Assembly (NCBI RefSeq): GCF_900107015.1
Contig: NZ_FNOI01000001.1
Coordinates: 498,501-562,500, forward strand
Direction: 5' to 3'
From: Litoreibacter albidus
Lineage (GTDB): Bacteria > Pseudomonadota > Alphaproteobacteria > Rhodobacterales > Rhodobacteraceae
Length of the DNA stretch: 64,000 bases
Shown: in pieces, positions 43,604-54,865 of the stretch
How the letters are laid out: every line of letters starts with the position of its first letter
Numbering within the stretch: the stretch's first letter is position 1
Position numbers and translations under genes: made by a program
The notes under the pieces: model-generated
The model's database searches: none
Told to the model about the DNA's origin: nothing
The model's input: only the letters and a program-made list of their open reading frames with translations

Positions 43604-45775
43604 ATGCCTGATCTTCTGATCGAACTCTTCTCCGAAGAAATTCCCGCCCGTATGCAGGGCAAGGCCGCCGACGACCTGAAAAAGCTCGTCACCAACGGGC
43701 TGGTAGAGGCAGGGCTGACCTATGCCTCCGCTGGGGCGTTCTCGACGCCGCGCCGCCTGACATTGTCGGTCGATGGCCTGCTGGCCGCATCCCCCGCAGT
43801 CAAAGAAGAACGCAAAGGCCCCAAAGTCGGCGCGCCGGAGCAGGCGATGGCAGGCTTCTTGCGCTCCACCGGATTGAGCGAAGACCAACTGGAGGCCCGC
43901 GACGATAAGAAGGGCCAAGTCTGGTTCGCCGTGATCGACAAGCCGGGCCGCCCCGCCGCCGAGATCGTGGCGGAGGTGCTGGAGCACACTATCCGCACCT
44001 TCCCGTGGCCCAAGTCCATGCGCTGGGGCGCGGGCACGCTGCGCTGGGTGCGCCCGTTGCATTCGATCCTGTGCATCCTGTCCGACGAGACGGGGGCCGA
44101 GGTCGTTGATCTGGACATTGACGGCATCAAATCGGGCGACACCACGCGCGGCCACCGCTTCATGGCGCCGGACGCGTTTTCTGTAACATCTTTCGATGAT
44201 TACGCGGCAAAGCTAAAGCGCGCGAAGGTCGTTCTGGACGCCTCCGAGCGCGCCGATCACATCTGGGCTGACGCCACCAATCAGGCATTTGCGCAGGGCA
44301 TGGAAGTAGTCGAGGATCGCGGGCTTTTGGCAGAGGTCGCAGGGCTGGTCGAATGGCCCGTCGTCCTGATGGGCAAGATCGAGGAGCAGTTTCTTGATCT
44401 GCCGCCAGAGGTTCTCAAAACCTCGATGAAAGAGCACCAAAAATTCTTCTCGGTGAAGAACCCGAAGTCCGGCCGGATCGAGCAATATGTGACCGTCGCC
44501 AATATCGAGACCTCCGACCAAGGCGCGACCATTCTGGCAGGCAACGGGCGGGTTCTCTCCGCGCGTCTGGCCGACGGGAAGTTCTTCTGGGAAAACGATC
44601 TGCGCATCGCCAAGGGTGACAAAATGCAGCCGTGGATCGACGCGCTGGAAAACGTGACCTTCCACAACAAGCTGGGCAGCCAGAAAGAACGCATTGAGCG
44701 CATCGCCGCCTTGGCGCGTGAGATCGCCCCCGCCGTGGGCGCTGACCCTGATCTGGCAGAGCAGGCGGCGCGGGTCGCCAAGGCCGATCTGTCGTCGGAG
44801 ATGGTCTACGAATTCCCCGAACTGCAAGGCTTGATGGGCCGCTACTATGCGGATGCCGCAGGGATGCCGCCTGAGGTTGGTGCAGCTTGCGAAGAGCATT
44901 ACTCTCCCTTGGGGCCGTCAGATGATGTGCCGACTGCACCGGTTTCGGTGGCGGTGGCATTGGCGGATAAGATCGACACTTTCACGGCGTTTTGGGCTAT
45001 GAATGAATTGCCTAGTGGGTCAAAGGATCCTTATGCTCTGCGGCGCTCCGCACTAGGATTGTTTCGGCTGCTGTCAGAGAACAATCACAATGTCTCAATC
45101 GCCGAATTACTTCATAGAAGCTTTGATGAACGTCTTGCAGTCACTGCGAAAATGCTACGGAATGTTATCGGGAAAGAAGCCTCCGACGAAAAGAAGGCCA
45201 TTGTTGAAGAGGAGCTTCTAATAATACAAGCGACGGCCGAGAAACGGAAACATTCTCTGTTAACGTTCCTTCACGACCGCCTGAAAGTCTTCCTCAAAGA
45301 CAAGGGCGTGCGCCACGATATCATCGACGCTTGCATCGCCATGGAAGGCAGCGACGATCTGAACCTTCTAGTCAAACGCGCCGAGGCGCTGTCTGACGCG
45401 CTGAAAACCGACGACGGTGAAAACCTGATCCAAGGGTTCAAACGCGCCAACAACATCCTCTCGAAAGAGGAAGAAAAAGACGGCGTTTCCTACGAGTTGG
45501 ACCCCGATATCAAATTCGCGGAAAACGACGAGGAAAAGGCACTGTTCAAGGCGCTCGACACCGCCGAGGCCGTGATCAAACCCGCGATGGAACAGGGCGA
45601 TTTCGCGACCGCAATGGCCGCTATGGCCAAGCTGCGCGGCCCGATTGATGCCTTCTTCGAGGCCACGCAAGTGAACTCCGATAACCCGATCGTGCGGCGC
45701 AACCGGCTCTGCCTGTTGCACCGGATCAGGACAATCTGTGGCGGCGTTGCCGATCTGACCAAGGTCGAAGGGTAA
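43604..45775 (+). CDS. glyS: Glycyl-tRNA synthetase beta subunit
   Basis: GlyS contributes tRNA binding to the alpha2-beta2 enzyme. The 723-residue product begins MPDLLIELFSEEIPARMQG, the usual start. It has TRGHRFMAPDAF, MKEHQKFFSV and VANIETSDQGATILAGNGRVLSARLADGKFFWENDL, then the HD-like region with DKIDTFTAF and the C-terminal anticodon-binding domain. Length is normal (about 690-750). From about 44890 to 45265 the base composition and codons change markedly (see the separate entry). The ATG at 43604 lies one base after the previous stop codon. Confidence 0.96.
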   Translation: MPDLLIELFSEEIPARMQGKAADDLKKLVTNGLVEAGLTYASAGAFSTPRRLTLSVDGLLAASPAVKEERKGPKVGAPEQAMAGFLRSTGLSEDQLEARDDKKGQVWFAVIDKPGRPAAEIVAEVLEHTIRTFPWPKSMRWGAGTLRWVRPLHSILCILSDETGAEVVDLDIDGIKSGDTTRGHRFMAPDAFSVTSFDDYAAKLKRAKVVLDASERADHIWADATNQAFAQGMEVVEDRGLLAEVAGLVEWPVVLMGKIEEQFLDLPPEVLKTSMKEHQKFFSVKNPKSGRIEQYVTVANIETSDQGATILAGNGRVLSARLADGKFFWENDLRIAKGDKMQPWIDALENVTFHNKLGSQKERIERIAALAREIAPAVGADPDLAEQAARVAKADLSSEMVYEFPELQGLMGRYYADAAGMPPEVGAACEEHYSPLGPSDDVPTAPVSVAVALADKIDTFTAFWAMNELPSGSKDPYALRRSALGLFRLLSENNHNVSIAELLHRSFDERLAVTAKMLRNVIGKEASDEKKAIVEEELLIIQATAEKRKHSLLTFLHDRLKVFLKDKGVRHDIIDACIAMEGSDDLNLLVKRAEALSDALKTDDGENLIQGFKRANNILSKEEEKDGVSYELDPDIKFAENDEEKALFKALDTAEAVIKPAMEQGDFATAMAAMAKLRGPIDAFFEATQVNSDNPIVRRNRLCLLHRIRTICGGVADLTKVEG
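44890..45265 (+). other. AT-richer mosaic patch within glyS
   Basis: Here codons rare in the rest of the window appear together: AGA, ATA ATA, CTA, TTA and many A/T-ending codons (for example in HRSFDE and LLIIQATAE). The flanking glyS codons are strongly G/C-ending. The reading frame is intact. The patch encodes about residues 430-554. It also reads differently from typical Rhodobacteraceae GlyS in the stretch LSENNHNVSIAELLHRSF. It may be a recombined segment from a lower-GC relative; alternatively a region under unusual codon selection. Confidence 0.5.
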
Positions 45776-45836
45776 CACCCGTCATAAATCGTTAACACAA
45801 CCGTGCGTCACGCTTGCGTGGCGCACCATCTGCCCT

Positions 45837-48428
45837 ATGCTGCAATGCAGTATGCTTGACCATTTAAACTTTGAGCTGATTACGCCCACCGCTGCTATCC
45901 ACCGGAAGCTGCATGGCGCGCGGGCGAAATGCCTGCAGCGCCTTATCCGTCTGGATATGCCCGTGCCCGACACCGTCGCGATCTCCTCTGCGACCGTGCG
46001 CGCGATTGCAGGGGGGCAGCAGCCCGAAATGGCGCGTTTGCTGGAATACTTCGGCAGCTGGCCGGTGATCTCCGTGCGCTCCTCGCCGATCATGCCCGAT
46101 TGGGGCGGGCCGGGGACCATTCTCAACATCGGCATGAACCGCGCCAACGAGGCGTTTTTCGCCTCGCGCTTGGGCTCCGACGCTGCGGCGGCTTTGCACC
46201 TGAAATTTATCCGCTCCTACGCCGTGGATGTGGCCCGTCTTGATGACGAGATGTTCGACATGCCCAACCTGACCGTCGAAAAGGCGCTTGCCGCCTATGA
46301 GGACGAGACGGATGAAGCCTTCCCGCAAGAAGTCGAAGTGCAGCTGTTCAACGTCCTGAAGTCCATGGCCCGCGCGTGGGAGGGCACATCAGCCCGCCTG
46401 CTGCGCATGTCCAAAGGCGCGCCTGAGAACGCGGGGCTGGGGCTGGTCGTGCAACGCATGGCGTTCGGCATGGGCAAGGGCGAAAGCGGCTCTGGGGTGA
46501 TCCAGTTCATCAACTCCGACACCGGCGACGCGCAAGAGGTGGGCCGCTACAAGCGCCAAAGCCAAGGCCGCGACGCGCTAAGCGGCGGGCAAGACGACAC
46601 GATGTACCTGACCCAAGACGAGCGCGGCCCGTCTTTGGAGGAGAGCCAGCCCGAGATATACACCGAGCTGCGCCGTTTGGGCCGCGTCGGACGCACGGGC
46701 CTGCGCGAAGAGATGCAGATCGAGTTCACCCTAGAGGGCGGTAACCTCTACATCCTCGACGCGGTCAGCGCGCCAAGAACCGCGCGCGCCGAAGTCGCGA
46801 TCGTCACCAAGCTCGCGCATGACGAGATCATCTCCCGCGAGGACGCGGTGCTGCGCATAGAGCCGCGGGCGATATCCGAATTGCTCCACCAACAAGTGGC
46901 CCCCAAGGCCAAGCGCGACGTGCTGGCCGCAGGGATCGCCGCCAGTCCGGGGGCGGCAACGGGCAAGCTGGTGTTTGACAGCTTCGCCGCACAGACCTCT
47001 GCCGCGCAAGGGGAGGCGTGCATTCTGGTACGCCGCGAAACCAGCCCAGAGGATGTGCGCGGCATGCATGCCGCCAAAGGTATTCTGACCGAGCGGGGCG
47101 GCGCCAACGGCCACGCCGCAGTGATCGCTCGGGGGTTGGGCTTGCCCTGCGTCGCGGGGGCTACGGACCTCGACATCAATTCCAAGGCCCGCACCGTGAC
47201 CGCCGCCGATGGCCGCGTCTTGGCGGAGGGGGATGTGGTCACGCTCGACGGGACGCGCGGGCAAATCCTTGTGGGTAGCGTCCCGCTGATAGAGGCCGGC
47301 CTGAGCGCCGCCTTCCGCGAGCTGCTGGAATGGGCAGACGAGATGCGCGATATCGGCGTGCGCGCCAACGCTGATACGCCGGAGGACGCGAAGGCGTCCA
47401 TGCTCTTTAATGCAGAAGGCATCGGGCTTTGCCGGACGGAGCACATGTTTTTCGGCGAAGACCGCCTGACGGTTCTACGCGAGGCGATTTTTGCCGAAGA
47501 CGCCGAAGACCGCGCCGCCGCCCTGACGCGACTGCTGCCTATGCAACGCGCCGACTTTCGCGACATGTTCCTGATCATGGCACCGCGCCCCGTGTGTTTG
47601 CGGCTGTTTGATCCCCCCTTGCACGAGTTCCTGCCGACAACCCGCGCGGGGATCGTGGAACTGGCGGATGCGATGGACATGAGCGCCCGCGAGGCGCAAG
47701 CACGGATTGACGATCTGGGGGAGGTGAACCCGATGCTCGGCATGCGCGGCGTGCGCTTGGGGATTACCGTGCCGGAAATCTACGAGATGCAGGCGCGGGC
47801 GATTTTCGAGGCCGCGATTGAGGCGTCGAAGGAAGGGGCCGTTGTCACGCCCGAAATCATGATCCCGCTGGTCTCGGCCAAGCGGGAGGTGGAAATCGTC
47901 AAATCCCGTATCGACGCCGTGGCCGCTGACGTGATGAGCGAAACGGGCCAGAAGCTGGAATACCGCTTTGGCGTAATGGTGGAGACCCCGCGTGCCGCAT
48001 TGCGGGCAGGGGACATCGCCACCCACGCCAGCTTCCTGAGTTTCGGGACCAATGACATGACTCAGATGACCTACGGGCTGTCGCGTGACGACGCGGGGCG
48101 CTTCATGTCGGAATATGTCAATCAGGGAGTGTTCGCGGAAGATCCGTTTTTGGCGTTGGATCAGGACGGGGTCGGTGAACTTCTGGCGATAGCGTCCGAG
48201 CGGGGGCGGCAGGTGCGCTCCAAACTGACGCTATCGGTCTGCGGGGAGCATGGCGGCGACCCTGAAAGCATCGCGTTTTGTCGGTCCTTGGGGATGGACT
48301 ACGTGTCGTGCTCGCCGTTCCGTGTGCCCGTCGCAAGATTGGCCGCAGCGCAGCTAGCGATTCGCGAACCTTTGGAAGGGGACGACGATCTGGAGTTCCC
48401 CGAAGAGGCCGGATTTGTTCCCCAATAG
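45837..48428 (+). CDS. Divergent pyruvate phosphate dikinase-like PEP-utilising enzyme
   Basis: A product of about 863 residues, close to PPDK length. The C-terminal PEP/pyruvate barrel is intact: GIGLCRTEHMFF, FDPPLHEFLP, and catalytic Cys in LSVCGEHGGDPES. The swivel histidine H426 is present in RGGANGHAAVIARG. The N-terminal ATP-grasp half is altered: the usual GGKGANL start is absent, TRNPATGE reads as FINSDTGD, and the AQGEDVVAG glutamate is Arg (SQGRDALSG). It could therefore use another phosphate donor or act as a regulator. The start may be 45837 or the ATG at 45852. It follows glyS closely, a family-wide arrangement. Confidence 0.8.
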   Translation: MLQCSMLDHLNFELITPTAAIHRKLHGARAKCLQRLIRLDMPVPDTVAISSATVRAIAGGQQPEMARLLEYFGSWPVISVRSSPIMPDWGGPGTILNIGMNRANEAFFASRLGSDAAAALHLKFIRSYAVDVARLDDEMFDMPNLTVEKALAAYEDETDEAFPQEVEVQLFNVLKSMARAWEGTSARLLRMSKGAPENAGLGLVVQRMAFGMGKGESGSGVIQFINSDTGDAQEVGRYKRQSQGRDALSGGQDDTMYLTQDERGPSLEESQPEIYTELRRLGRVGRTGLREEMQIEFTLEGGNLYILDAVSAPRTARAEVAIVTKLAHDEIISREDAVLRIEPRAISELLHQQVAPKAKRDVLAAGIAASPGAATGKLVFDSFAAQTSAAQGEACILVRRETSPEDVRGMHAAKGILTERGGANGHAAVIARGLGLPCVAGATDLDINSKARTVTAADGRVLAEGDVVTLDGTRGQILVGSVPLIEAGLSAAFRELLEWADEMRDIGVRANADTPEDAKASMLFNAEGIGLCRTEHMFFGEDRLTVLREAIFAEDAEDRAAALTRLLPMQRADFRDMFLIMAPRPVCLRLFDPPLHEFLPTTRAGIVELADAMDMSAREAQARIDDLGEVNPMLGMRGVRLGITVPEIYEMQARAIFEAAIEASKEGAVVTPEIMIPLVSAKREVEIVKSRIDAVAADVMSETGQKLEYRFGVMVETPRAALRAGDIATHASFLSFGTNDMTQMTYGLSRDDAGRFMSEYVNQGVFAEDPFLALDQDGVGELLAIASERGRQVRSKLTLSVCGEHGGDPESIAFCRSLGMDYVSCSPFRVPVARLAAAQLAIREPLEGDDDLEFPEEAGFVPQ

Positions 48429-48587
48429 GGCCAATCCACCAGATGTTGGGCAAATATGCCCATTTTACGGCGAATTGACGCGGTAATCTGGCCACGGGTG
48501 GATTCCTTAACCAACAACGCTTAAATCCAGCCTCTGATGGCCATCTGGGGGTCATTGTAGAGGGGTTATGCCCCAAGGCAGTGAGTA

Positions 48588-49259
48588 ATGGGTTTTTGTC
48601 GAACAGCATTTAGCGCTGTTGGCGCTGTGTGTGTGGCGTTGTCTGTGGGCAGCGCCTCGGCTGATGGGGTCACATCATCTTCGGCGGGGGCATCCTTGGC
48701 CTTCAACTCCGCGATTTTGCGCGCCGAGAAAGCACATCAAGTCGGCATCGCCGGATTGCAACCTGAACGGTTGCTCAAAATCTCTACTCCCGTTGGTCGC
48801 AAGGGCGCAGGAGCGGGCAAGCTGATCACCGACGCCAAATTGCTTAAAGCACTGCCGCCCGCCACTGGTGGCCCGCAGTGGCGCTGCCTGTCGGAAGCCT
48901 TGTACTTCGAGGCCCGCGGCGAAACCGTCAAAGGCCAGATCGCGGTGGCCGAAGTTATCTTGAACCGCGTGGCGTCCTCGCGCTTTCCTGACACCGTGTG
49001 CGGTGTGATCAATCAGGGCACGGGCCGCAAATACGCCTGCCAGTTCACCTACACCTGCGATGGCCGCCCCGAACACGTCAGCGAACCCGCCGCTTATGTG
49101 CGCGTCGGCAAGATCGCGCGTATGATGCTGAACGGCGCGCCGCGCTCCTTGTCTGGTGGGGCGACGTTCTATCATACAACGGCTGTTAATCCGCGTTGGG
49201 CCTCCAAGTTCCGCCGCACAGCACGCCACGGCGTTCACCTGTTTTACGCGCGGTCCTAA
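48588..49259 (+). CDS. Secreted cell-wall hydrolase (Hydrolase_2/SleB family)
   Basis: A 223-residue protein with a signal peptide (about 1-25, SVGSASA). Its C-terminal SleB/CwlJ-like domain (about 100-220) shows the signature [13 protein letters not shown] (catalytic Glu) and [32 protein letters not shown] follows, then [14 protein letters not shown]. In spore formers these cleave cortex peptidoglycan; in alphaproteobacteria they are non-sporulation wall hydrolases of uncertain role. Three cysteine pairs may be disulfides. The 159 bases upstream (48429-48587) hold no supported gene. Confidence 0.88.
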   Translation: MGFCRTAFSAVGAVCVALSVGSASADGVTSSSAGASLAFNSAILRAEKAHQVGIAGLQPERLLKISTPVGRKGAGAGKLITDAKLLKALPPATGGPQWRCLSEALYFEARGETVKGQIAVAEVILNRVASSRFPDTVCGVINQGTGRKYACQFTYTCDGRPEHVSEPAAYVRVGKIARMMLNGAPRSLSGGATFYHTTAVNPRWASKFRRTARHGVHLFYARS

Positions 49260-49362
49260 GTCTCGTAGACAATCGCAAATTGGTCGCAAATGAGCTGTTT
49301 CCTTCGGACACTGGCCTGTTAGACAACGCGCGACAGCAACTTGCGACCGGAAGGCCCGCCTT

Positions 49363-50304
49363 ATGAGTTCCGACATCCGACTGGCATTCGCGCACCCGTC
49401 AGAGCGCGCCGAGGCAACCGCCCGTGGCGAGTTGCGCGACCGCATTTCGCTGCGGGACCACATCCGCGAGGTAGAAATCGGCGCGTTCCAGCAAGAACGC
49501 GGCACCTTGCAGCGCATCTGCTTCAACGTGGTGGTCGAGGTGCAATTGCCCGAACTGACAGGCGCAGGGGGCGTCGACGATGACGTCGATAAAATCCTGT
49601 CCTACGACACCATCACCGAAGCCATCGACCGTGAACTTCAGGCGGAGCGGCTGAACCTTCTTGAGACGCTCGCCGCGAAAGTCGCAGAGGATATTCTGGC
49701 CGACCCGCTTGCCGCGCGCGTGTTCGTGCGTATCGAAAAGCTGGACCGTGGCCCCGGTGCCCTTGGGGTGGAGGTCGTGCGCGACCGCGAGATGCTGGCG
49801 CGCCGCGTGGCGGAGCACGCGCCGGACGTGGCACCTTTGGTGGCATATCTGGGCAATGACGTGATCGGCTCCGCTGATTTGGGCAAGGTGCTGGACGCGT
49901 TGCAATCCAACGCTGCGCCGGTTGTCCTTTGCGTCCCCATGGCGCAGAGCGACGCACCGCAGGCAGAGCACCCCGCAGCGCAGCGCCGTATTGACCTGCT
50001 GGCGCTGGAGCAGAACGCATGGGTGCTGGCCGCGCGTGATCGCCGTTGCGTGGTTGTGTCGACCCGTACGGAGCTGGACTGGGCGATGAAGCACGACCAG
50101 ATGAGCGTTTGGGCCCCGTCGAAACTGGTGTTGGACGCCACGGACGGCCCAGAGGCGGACACCCGCGACGCCGTCGCGCTGACCGAATGGCTCGCGGGTG
50201 AATTTGGGGCTGTGCAGGTGATCTCCGTCGGGGGCATGTCGCATGGCGCGGGGCAGGTGATGACACCGCGCGACCTGTTGGCAGCCGCACCGATCTTGGG
50301 CTAA
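49363..50304 (+). CDS. folB: Dihydroneopterin aldolase with C-terminal extension
   Basis: FolB splits dihydroneopterin to 6-hydroxymethyl-dihydropterin in folate synthesis. The 313-residue product has the aldolase domain (about 25-130: IREVEIGAFQQERGTLQRI, KILSYDTITEAIDREL and AERLNLLETLAAKVAEDIL, with a conserved Glu). A 180-residue second domain follows (about 135-313) that I do not recognise, with VVLCVPMAQSD and SVGGMSHGAG. The long form is usual in Rhodobacteraceae as far as I recall. It precedes folP by 9 bases, in line with a folB-folP-glmM operon. Confidence 0.87.
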   Translation: MSSDIRLAFAHPSERAEATARGELRDRISLRDHIREVEIGAFQQERGTLQRICFNVVVEVQLPELTGAGGVDDDVDKILSYDTITEAIDRELQAERLNLLETLAAKVAEDILADPLAARVFVRIEKLDRGPGALGVEVVRDREMLARRVAEHAPDVAPLVAYLGNDVIGSADLGKVLDALQSNAAPVVLCVPMAQSDAPQAEHPAAQRRIDLLALEQNAWVLAARDRRCVVVSTRTELDWAMKHDQMSVWAPSKLVLDATDGPEADTRDAVALTEWLAGEFGAVQVISVGGMSHGAGQVMTPRDLLAAAPILG

Positions 50305-50313
50305 ACAGCCGCT

Positions 50314-51315
50314 ATGTCACTCTATTTCAGACCGATCATCCAAACCGATCCGAAACGCACCTCTGGCGCTGTGTCCTTGAACGGTGGCCCTTTGTGGTTT
50401 GACCGCGTGGAGCCGCTGGAGCGCGGCGTCACCCATGCGCTGATGCCCGCCTTGGACTTGCCTGGCCCGTTGATCGACATTCTGCGTTCCCCGCGGGGAA
50501 CGCCCGATTTACCCGCTGATCGCGCCGCGATCATGGGCGTTTTGAACGTCACACCGGATAGTTTTTCGGATGGCGGGCGCTTCACCGCCCCCGACGCCGC
50601 AATCGCCCATGCCAAGGCGATGATTGCCACGGGGGCGGATATTCTTGATATCGGCGGGGAAAGCACGCGTCCCGGCGCGGCGGTGGTGCCAGAGGCCGAG
50701 GAAATTTCCCGCACGGCACCGGTTATTGCGGCGCTACGGGAGGCGGGCGTTGATGTGCCGATCTCGATTGATACCCGCAAGGCGGCGGTGGCGGAGGCTG
50801 CGCTGAAGGCGGGGGCGACAATGCTCAACGATGTCTCCGCGCTGACCTTTGACGCGGATATGGCGCGGGTCGCCGCAAGCGCTGGCGCGCCGATCTGCTT
50901 GATGCACGCGCAGGGCGCCCCCGAAACCATGCAAGACAGCCCGCATTATGACAACGTGCTGCTGGACGTCTACGACCACCTTGCGGCGCGCGTTGCAGCG
51001 GCAGAGGCGGCGGGCATCGCGCGGAGCCGGATCATTCTGGACCCCGGTATCGGGTTCGGCAAAACCCAAGCGCATAATCTGGCATTGATCCGCAACATTA
51101 GCCTGTTCCACACCTTGGGCTGCCCGATCCTTCTGGGCGTCTCACGAAAACGATTCATCGGTAATATTGCAGGGGTAGATCAGGCGGAAGACCGCGCATC
51201 CGGCTCCGTTTCCGTGGCGTTGGAAGGACTTAGACAGGGTGTTCAGATTATCCGTGCGCATGATATAGAAGCGCACCGGCAAGCCTTCTCCCTGTGGCGC
51301 GCCCTACATACCTAA
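50314..51315 (+). CDS. folP: Dihydropteroate synthase
   Basis: FolP condenses 6-hydroxymethyl-dihydropterin diphosphate with p-aminobenzoate; it is the sulfonamide target. The 333-residue product has the first signature [15 protein letters not shown] (about 71-85) and the second [16 protein letters not shown] (about 108-123). DPGIGFGKT and the C-terminal SRKRFIG follow. About 55 extra N-terminal residues precede the TIM barrel compared with E. coli. It lies between folB and glmM, matching the folP-glmM order of many bacteria. Gap to glmM is 49 bases. Confidence 0.95.
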   Translation: MSLYFRPIIQTDPKRTSGAVSLNGGPLWFDRVEPLERGVTHALMPALDLPGPLIDILRSPRGTPDLPADRAAIMGVLNVTPDSFSDGGRFTAPDAAIAHAKAMIATGADILDIGGESTRPGAAVVPEAEEISRTAPVIAALREAGVDVPISIDTRKAAVAEAALKAGATMLNDVSALTFDADMARVAASAGAPICLMHAQGAPETMQDSPHYDNVLLDVYDHLAARVAAAEAAGIARSRIILDPGIGFGKTQAHNLALIRNISLFHTLGCPILLGVSRKRFIGNIAGVDQAEDRASGSVSVALEGLRQGVQIIRAHDIEAHRQAFSLWRALHT

Positions 51316-51364
51316 CCACCAGATCCGCACAGCATTAGCGGACACAAGTATTGGAACGCCCCAG

Positions 51365-52708
51365 ATGGCACGAAAATTTTTCGGCACCGACGGTGTGCGC
51401 GGTCGCGCAAACACATATCCTATGACGGCAGAGATGGCGTTGAAACTTGGCGCGGCCGCTGGGCGGTACTTTCGCAAGGACCAAGCCCGCCACCGCGTTG
51501 TGATCGGCAAGGACACGCGCCTGTCGGGCTATATGTTCGAGAACGCGCTGACCGCTGGCTTTACCTCCACGGGCATGGACGTTTTACTGTTGTCGCCCGT
51601 GCCGACGCCTGCGGTGGGCATGCTCACGACCTCCATGCGCGCTGACGTGGGCGTGATGATTTCGGCCTCTCACAATCCGCATTACGACAACGGCATCAAG
51701 TTTTTCGGGCCGGACGGTTTCAAGCTGTCTGACGAGGACGAGATGGCGATTGAGGCCATGTTGGAAGAAGAAATCGTGCCAGCCCAGTCCCAGAACATTG
51801 GCCGTGCCAAGCACATCTACGACGGGCGCTTTCGCTATGGGGAGCGGGTGAAGTCGACGTTGCCTTATGGCATGACCCTGAAGGGCCTGAAGGTCGTGAT
51901 TGACTGCGCGAATGGCGCGGCCTACCGCACCGCGCCGGAGGTTCTTTGGGAGCTGGGCGCGGAGGTGATCCCCGTCGGCGTGTCGCCAAACGGGTACAAT
52001 ATCAACGAAGGCTGCGGCTCCACCGATGTGCGTGCAGCGGCTGAGGCGGTCGTGGCGCATGGTGCTGATGTTGGCATCTGTCTGGATGGTGACGCCGACC
52101 GCGTGATGATCCTTGATGAGACCGGTGCCGTGGCTGATGGTGATCAACTGATGGCGCTGATGGCCACACGCTGGGCCGAGGAAGGGCGCCTGAAAGGCGG
52201 CGCGCTGGTTGCCACAGTGATGAGCAACCTCGGGCTGGAGCGGCATTTGGAGAGCAAAGGCCTGCGGCTTGAACGCACCAACGTTGGCGACCGCTACGTT
52301 GTCGAGCGGATGCGCGAAGGCGGCTACAATTTGGGCGGGGAACAGTCGGGCCATATCGTTATGACCGATTATGCTACAACCGGCGACGGATTGGTTGCGG
52401 GCTTGCAGTTCCTTGTCGCGATGAAGCAGCTCGATAAACCCGCGAGCGCCTTGGTCAGCCAGTTTGAACGTTGCCCGCAACTGCTTGAAAACGTGCGCTA
52501 TAGTGCGGGCCAAACACCGTTGGACGATGCAAGCGTCAAGGCGGCCATCGCTGATGCGGAAGCCGCACTTGTTGGCAACGGACGTCTGCTCATCCGCAAA
52601 TCCGGCACGGAGCCTTTGATCCGCGTTATGGCCGAATGCGAGGATGAGGCGAAGCTGGCGCAGGTCGTCGGGAGCGTGGTGTCTGCGGTGCAATCCGCTA
52701 CCGCTTGA
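51365..52708 (+). CDS. glmM: Phosphoglucosamine mutase
   Basis: GlmM turns glucosamine-6-phosphate into glucosamine-1-phosphate for peptidoglycan and lipopolysaccharide precursors. The 447-residue product begins [13 protein letters not shown]. It has the phospho-serine S102 in [11 protein letters not shown], the metal loop DGDADR, the sugar loop GGEQSGHI and the phosphate loop [12 protein letters not shown]. All four domains are intact. Its 3' end overlaps the 3' end of the convergent EamA gene by 11 bases. Confidence 0.97.
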   Translation: MARKFFGTDGVRGRANTYPMTAEMALKLGAAAGRYFRKDQARHRVVIGKDTRLSGYMFENALTAGFTSTGMDVLLLSPVPTPAVGMLTTSMRADVGVMISASHNPHYDNGIKFFGPDGFKLSDEDEMAIEAMLEEEIVPAQSQNIGRAKHIYDGRFRYGERVKSTLPYGMTLKGLKVVIDCANGAAYRTAPEVLWELGAEVIPVGVSPNGYNINEGCGSTDVRAAAEAVVAHGADVGICLDGDADRVMILDETGAVADGDQLMALMATRWAEEGRLKGGALVATVMSNLGLERHLESKGLRLERTNVGDRYVVERMREGGYNLGGEQSGHIVMTDYATTGDGLVAGLQFLVAMKQLDKPASALVSQFERCPQLLENVRYSAGQTPLDDASVKAAIADAEAALVGNGRLLIRKSGTEPLIRVMAECEDEAKLAQVVGSVVSAVQSATA

Positions 52709-53618
52709 TCATCGCCATAAGGGCGCGGGATTGGCTGATGCCGATGCCCGCCAAGATGATTGCCAGCGCATAAAACAATTGTGGGGGAAGGGTTTCCCCC
52801 ATGAAGCTCACCCCTAGGATCACCGACCAGATAGGCACCTGATAGCTTGTCAGGCTCATAAACAGCGACCCCGCTGTGGTGATCACGCGCACGCGAATGA
52901 CAGCCGCGAGGGCCGTGGGGAAAAGCGCGGCGTAGATCAACGCAAGGCTAGGCGTGGTGGGGAAGCTGTCGGGCCAGCCTTCCGTGATGGCCGCAATCGG
53001 GATCAGGATCATAGCTGCAACCAGCAGGCTTGCCGTGGCGAAGGCGATGGGCGGCATGGCGGGTGCGCGCCGCGTGATGACAGAGCCTGCCGCGTAGCAT
53101 CCTGCAGCGCCAAGGCAGGCGATGCGGCCCAGCCACTCCAGCGCGTGCCCCGTGGAGGCCGCAGCCCCCGGACCTACCAAGATAAACAGGCCGACAAAGC
53201 CCAAAAGCATCCCCACAATACGGCGCGGGCCAATGCCTTCCTCCTTTGAGAAGAGATAGACCAACGGCAGCACCAGCAAAGGCACGGCCCCCATAGCGAC
53301 GCCCGCAAAAGCGGAGGGGACGAATTGTTGCCCCCAACTCAAAACGGCGAAGGGCAGGGCGACGGCACCGGCCCCGATGATGGCCGCAAACATCCATGCC
53401 CGTGGTGACGGGATTTTGTGGATGCCTTGCCCAAGGAGTGCGCCCACAAGCGCCAGCGTGATGCCGCCCAATCCGGTGCGCCATGCGGCGACCGTCCATG
53501 GCCCGAACCCGTCCAATGACAGGCGCACGGACATGAACGCGCCGCCCCACACCAGACCAAGGATGCAGATCAAAAGCCAGTTCAGCAGGCCGGGATTTTC
53601 GGGGGTAGGGGTGCTCAT
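52698..53618 (-). CDS. EamA/DMT-family transporter
   Basis: A 306-residue ten-helix membrane protein with two EamA repeats (about 12-140 and 155-300). It shows [13 protein letters not shown] at the start of helix 1, [23 protein letters not shown], and [20 protein letters not shown] near the end. The ATG at 53618 gives a sensible N-terminus; an extension to 53750 runs through the ilvC terminator and is rejected. Substrate unknown. It is downstream of ilvC on the same strand but separated from it by a terminator, and convergent with glmM. Confidence 0.88.
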   Translation of the reverse strand: MSTPTPENPGLLNWLLICILGLVWGGAFMSVRLSLDGFGPWTVAAWRTGLGGITLALVGALLGQGIHKIPSPRAWMFAAIIGAGAVALPFAVLSWGQQFVPSAFAGVAMGAVPLLVLPLVYLFSKEEGIGPRRIVGMLLGFVGLFILVGPGAAASTGHALEWLGRIACLGAAGCYAAGSVITRRAPAMPPIAFATASLLVAAMILIPIAAITEGWPDSFPTTPSLALIYAALFPTALAAVIRVRVITTAGSLFMSLTSYQVPIWSVILGVSFMGETLPPQLFYALAIILAGIGISQSRALMAMIKR

Positions 53619-53637
53619 GCGGTCATCGGTAAATGAA

Positions 53638-53663
53638 AAAGGCGCCCCTTGCGAGACGCCTTT
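53638..53663 (-). terminator. Rho-independent terminator of ilvC
   Basis: On the minus strand a 7-bp stem (aaaggcg, complement of 53657-53663, with cgccttt, complement of 53638-53644) runs into TTTTTC, 45 bases past the ilvC stop. The T-run and position make it a clear intrinsic terminator. Confidence 0.8.
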
Positions 53664-53707
53664 GCCGTTTGCAGTGCATAGTTCGGCGGCTGCCGAACCG
53701 TGAATGC

Positions 53708-54790
<1,083 letters not shown>

Positions 54791-54841
54791 CTAGAGTTGA
54801 AGTGACGATATTATTCCGATATTTGTGGCCTAGTATTCGTC

Positions 54842-54854
54842 ATATGTATCATAT
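54842..54854. promoter_or_regulatory. AT-rich palindrome in the ilvC-lrp divergent region
   Basis: ATATG (54842-54846) and CATAT (54850-54854) form inverted half-sites around a TAT spacer, 12 bases before the first Lrp ATG. The surrounding 40 bases are strongly AT-rich compared with their neighbours. Lrp-family regulators often bind such imperfect AT-rich palindromes and autoregulate. This is a candidate operator only. Confidence 0.4.
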
Positions 54855-54865
54855 AGTAAAAAATC

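Noticed and set aside
48507-48524. Possible CtrA box (TTAA-N-TTAA) before the cell-wall hydrolase
   Set aside because: The spacing is ten bases, not seven as in CtrA sites, so the match is not convincing.
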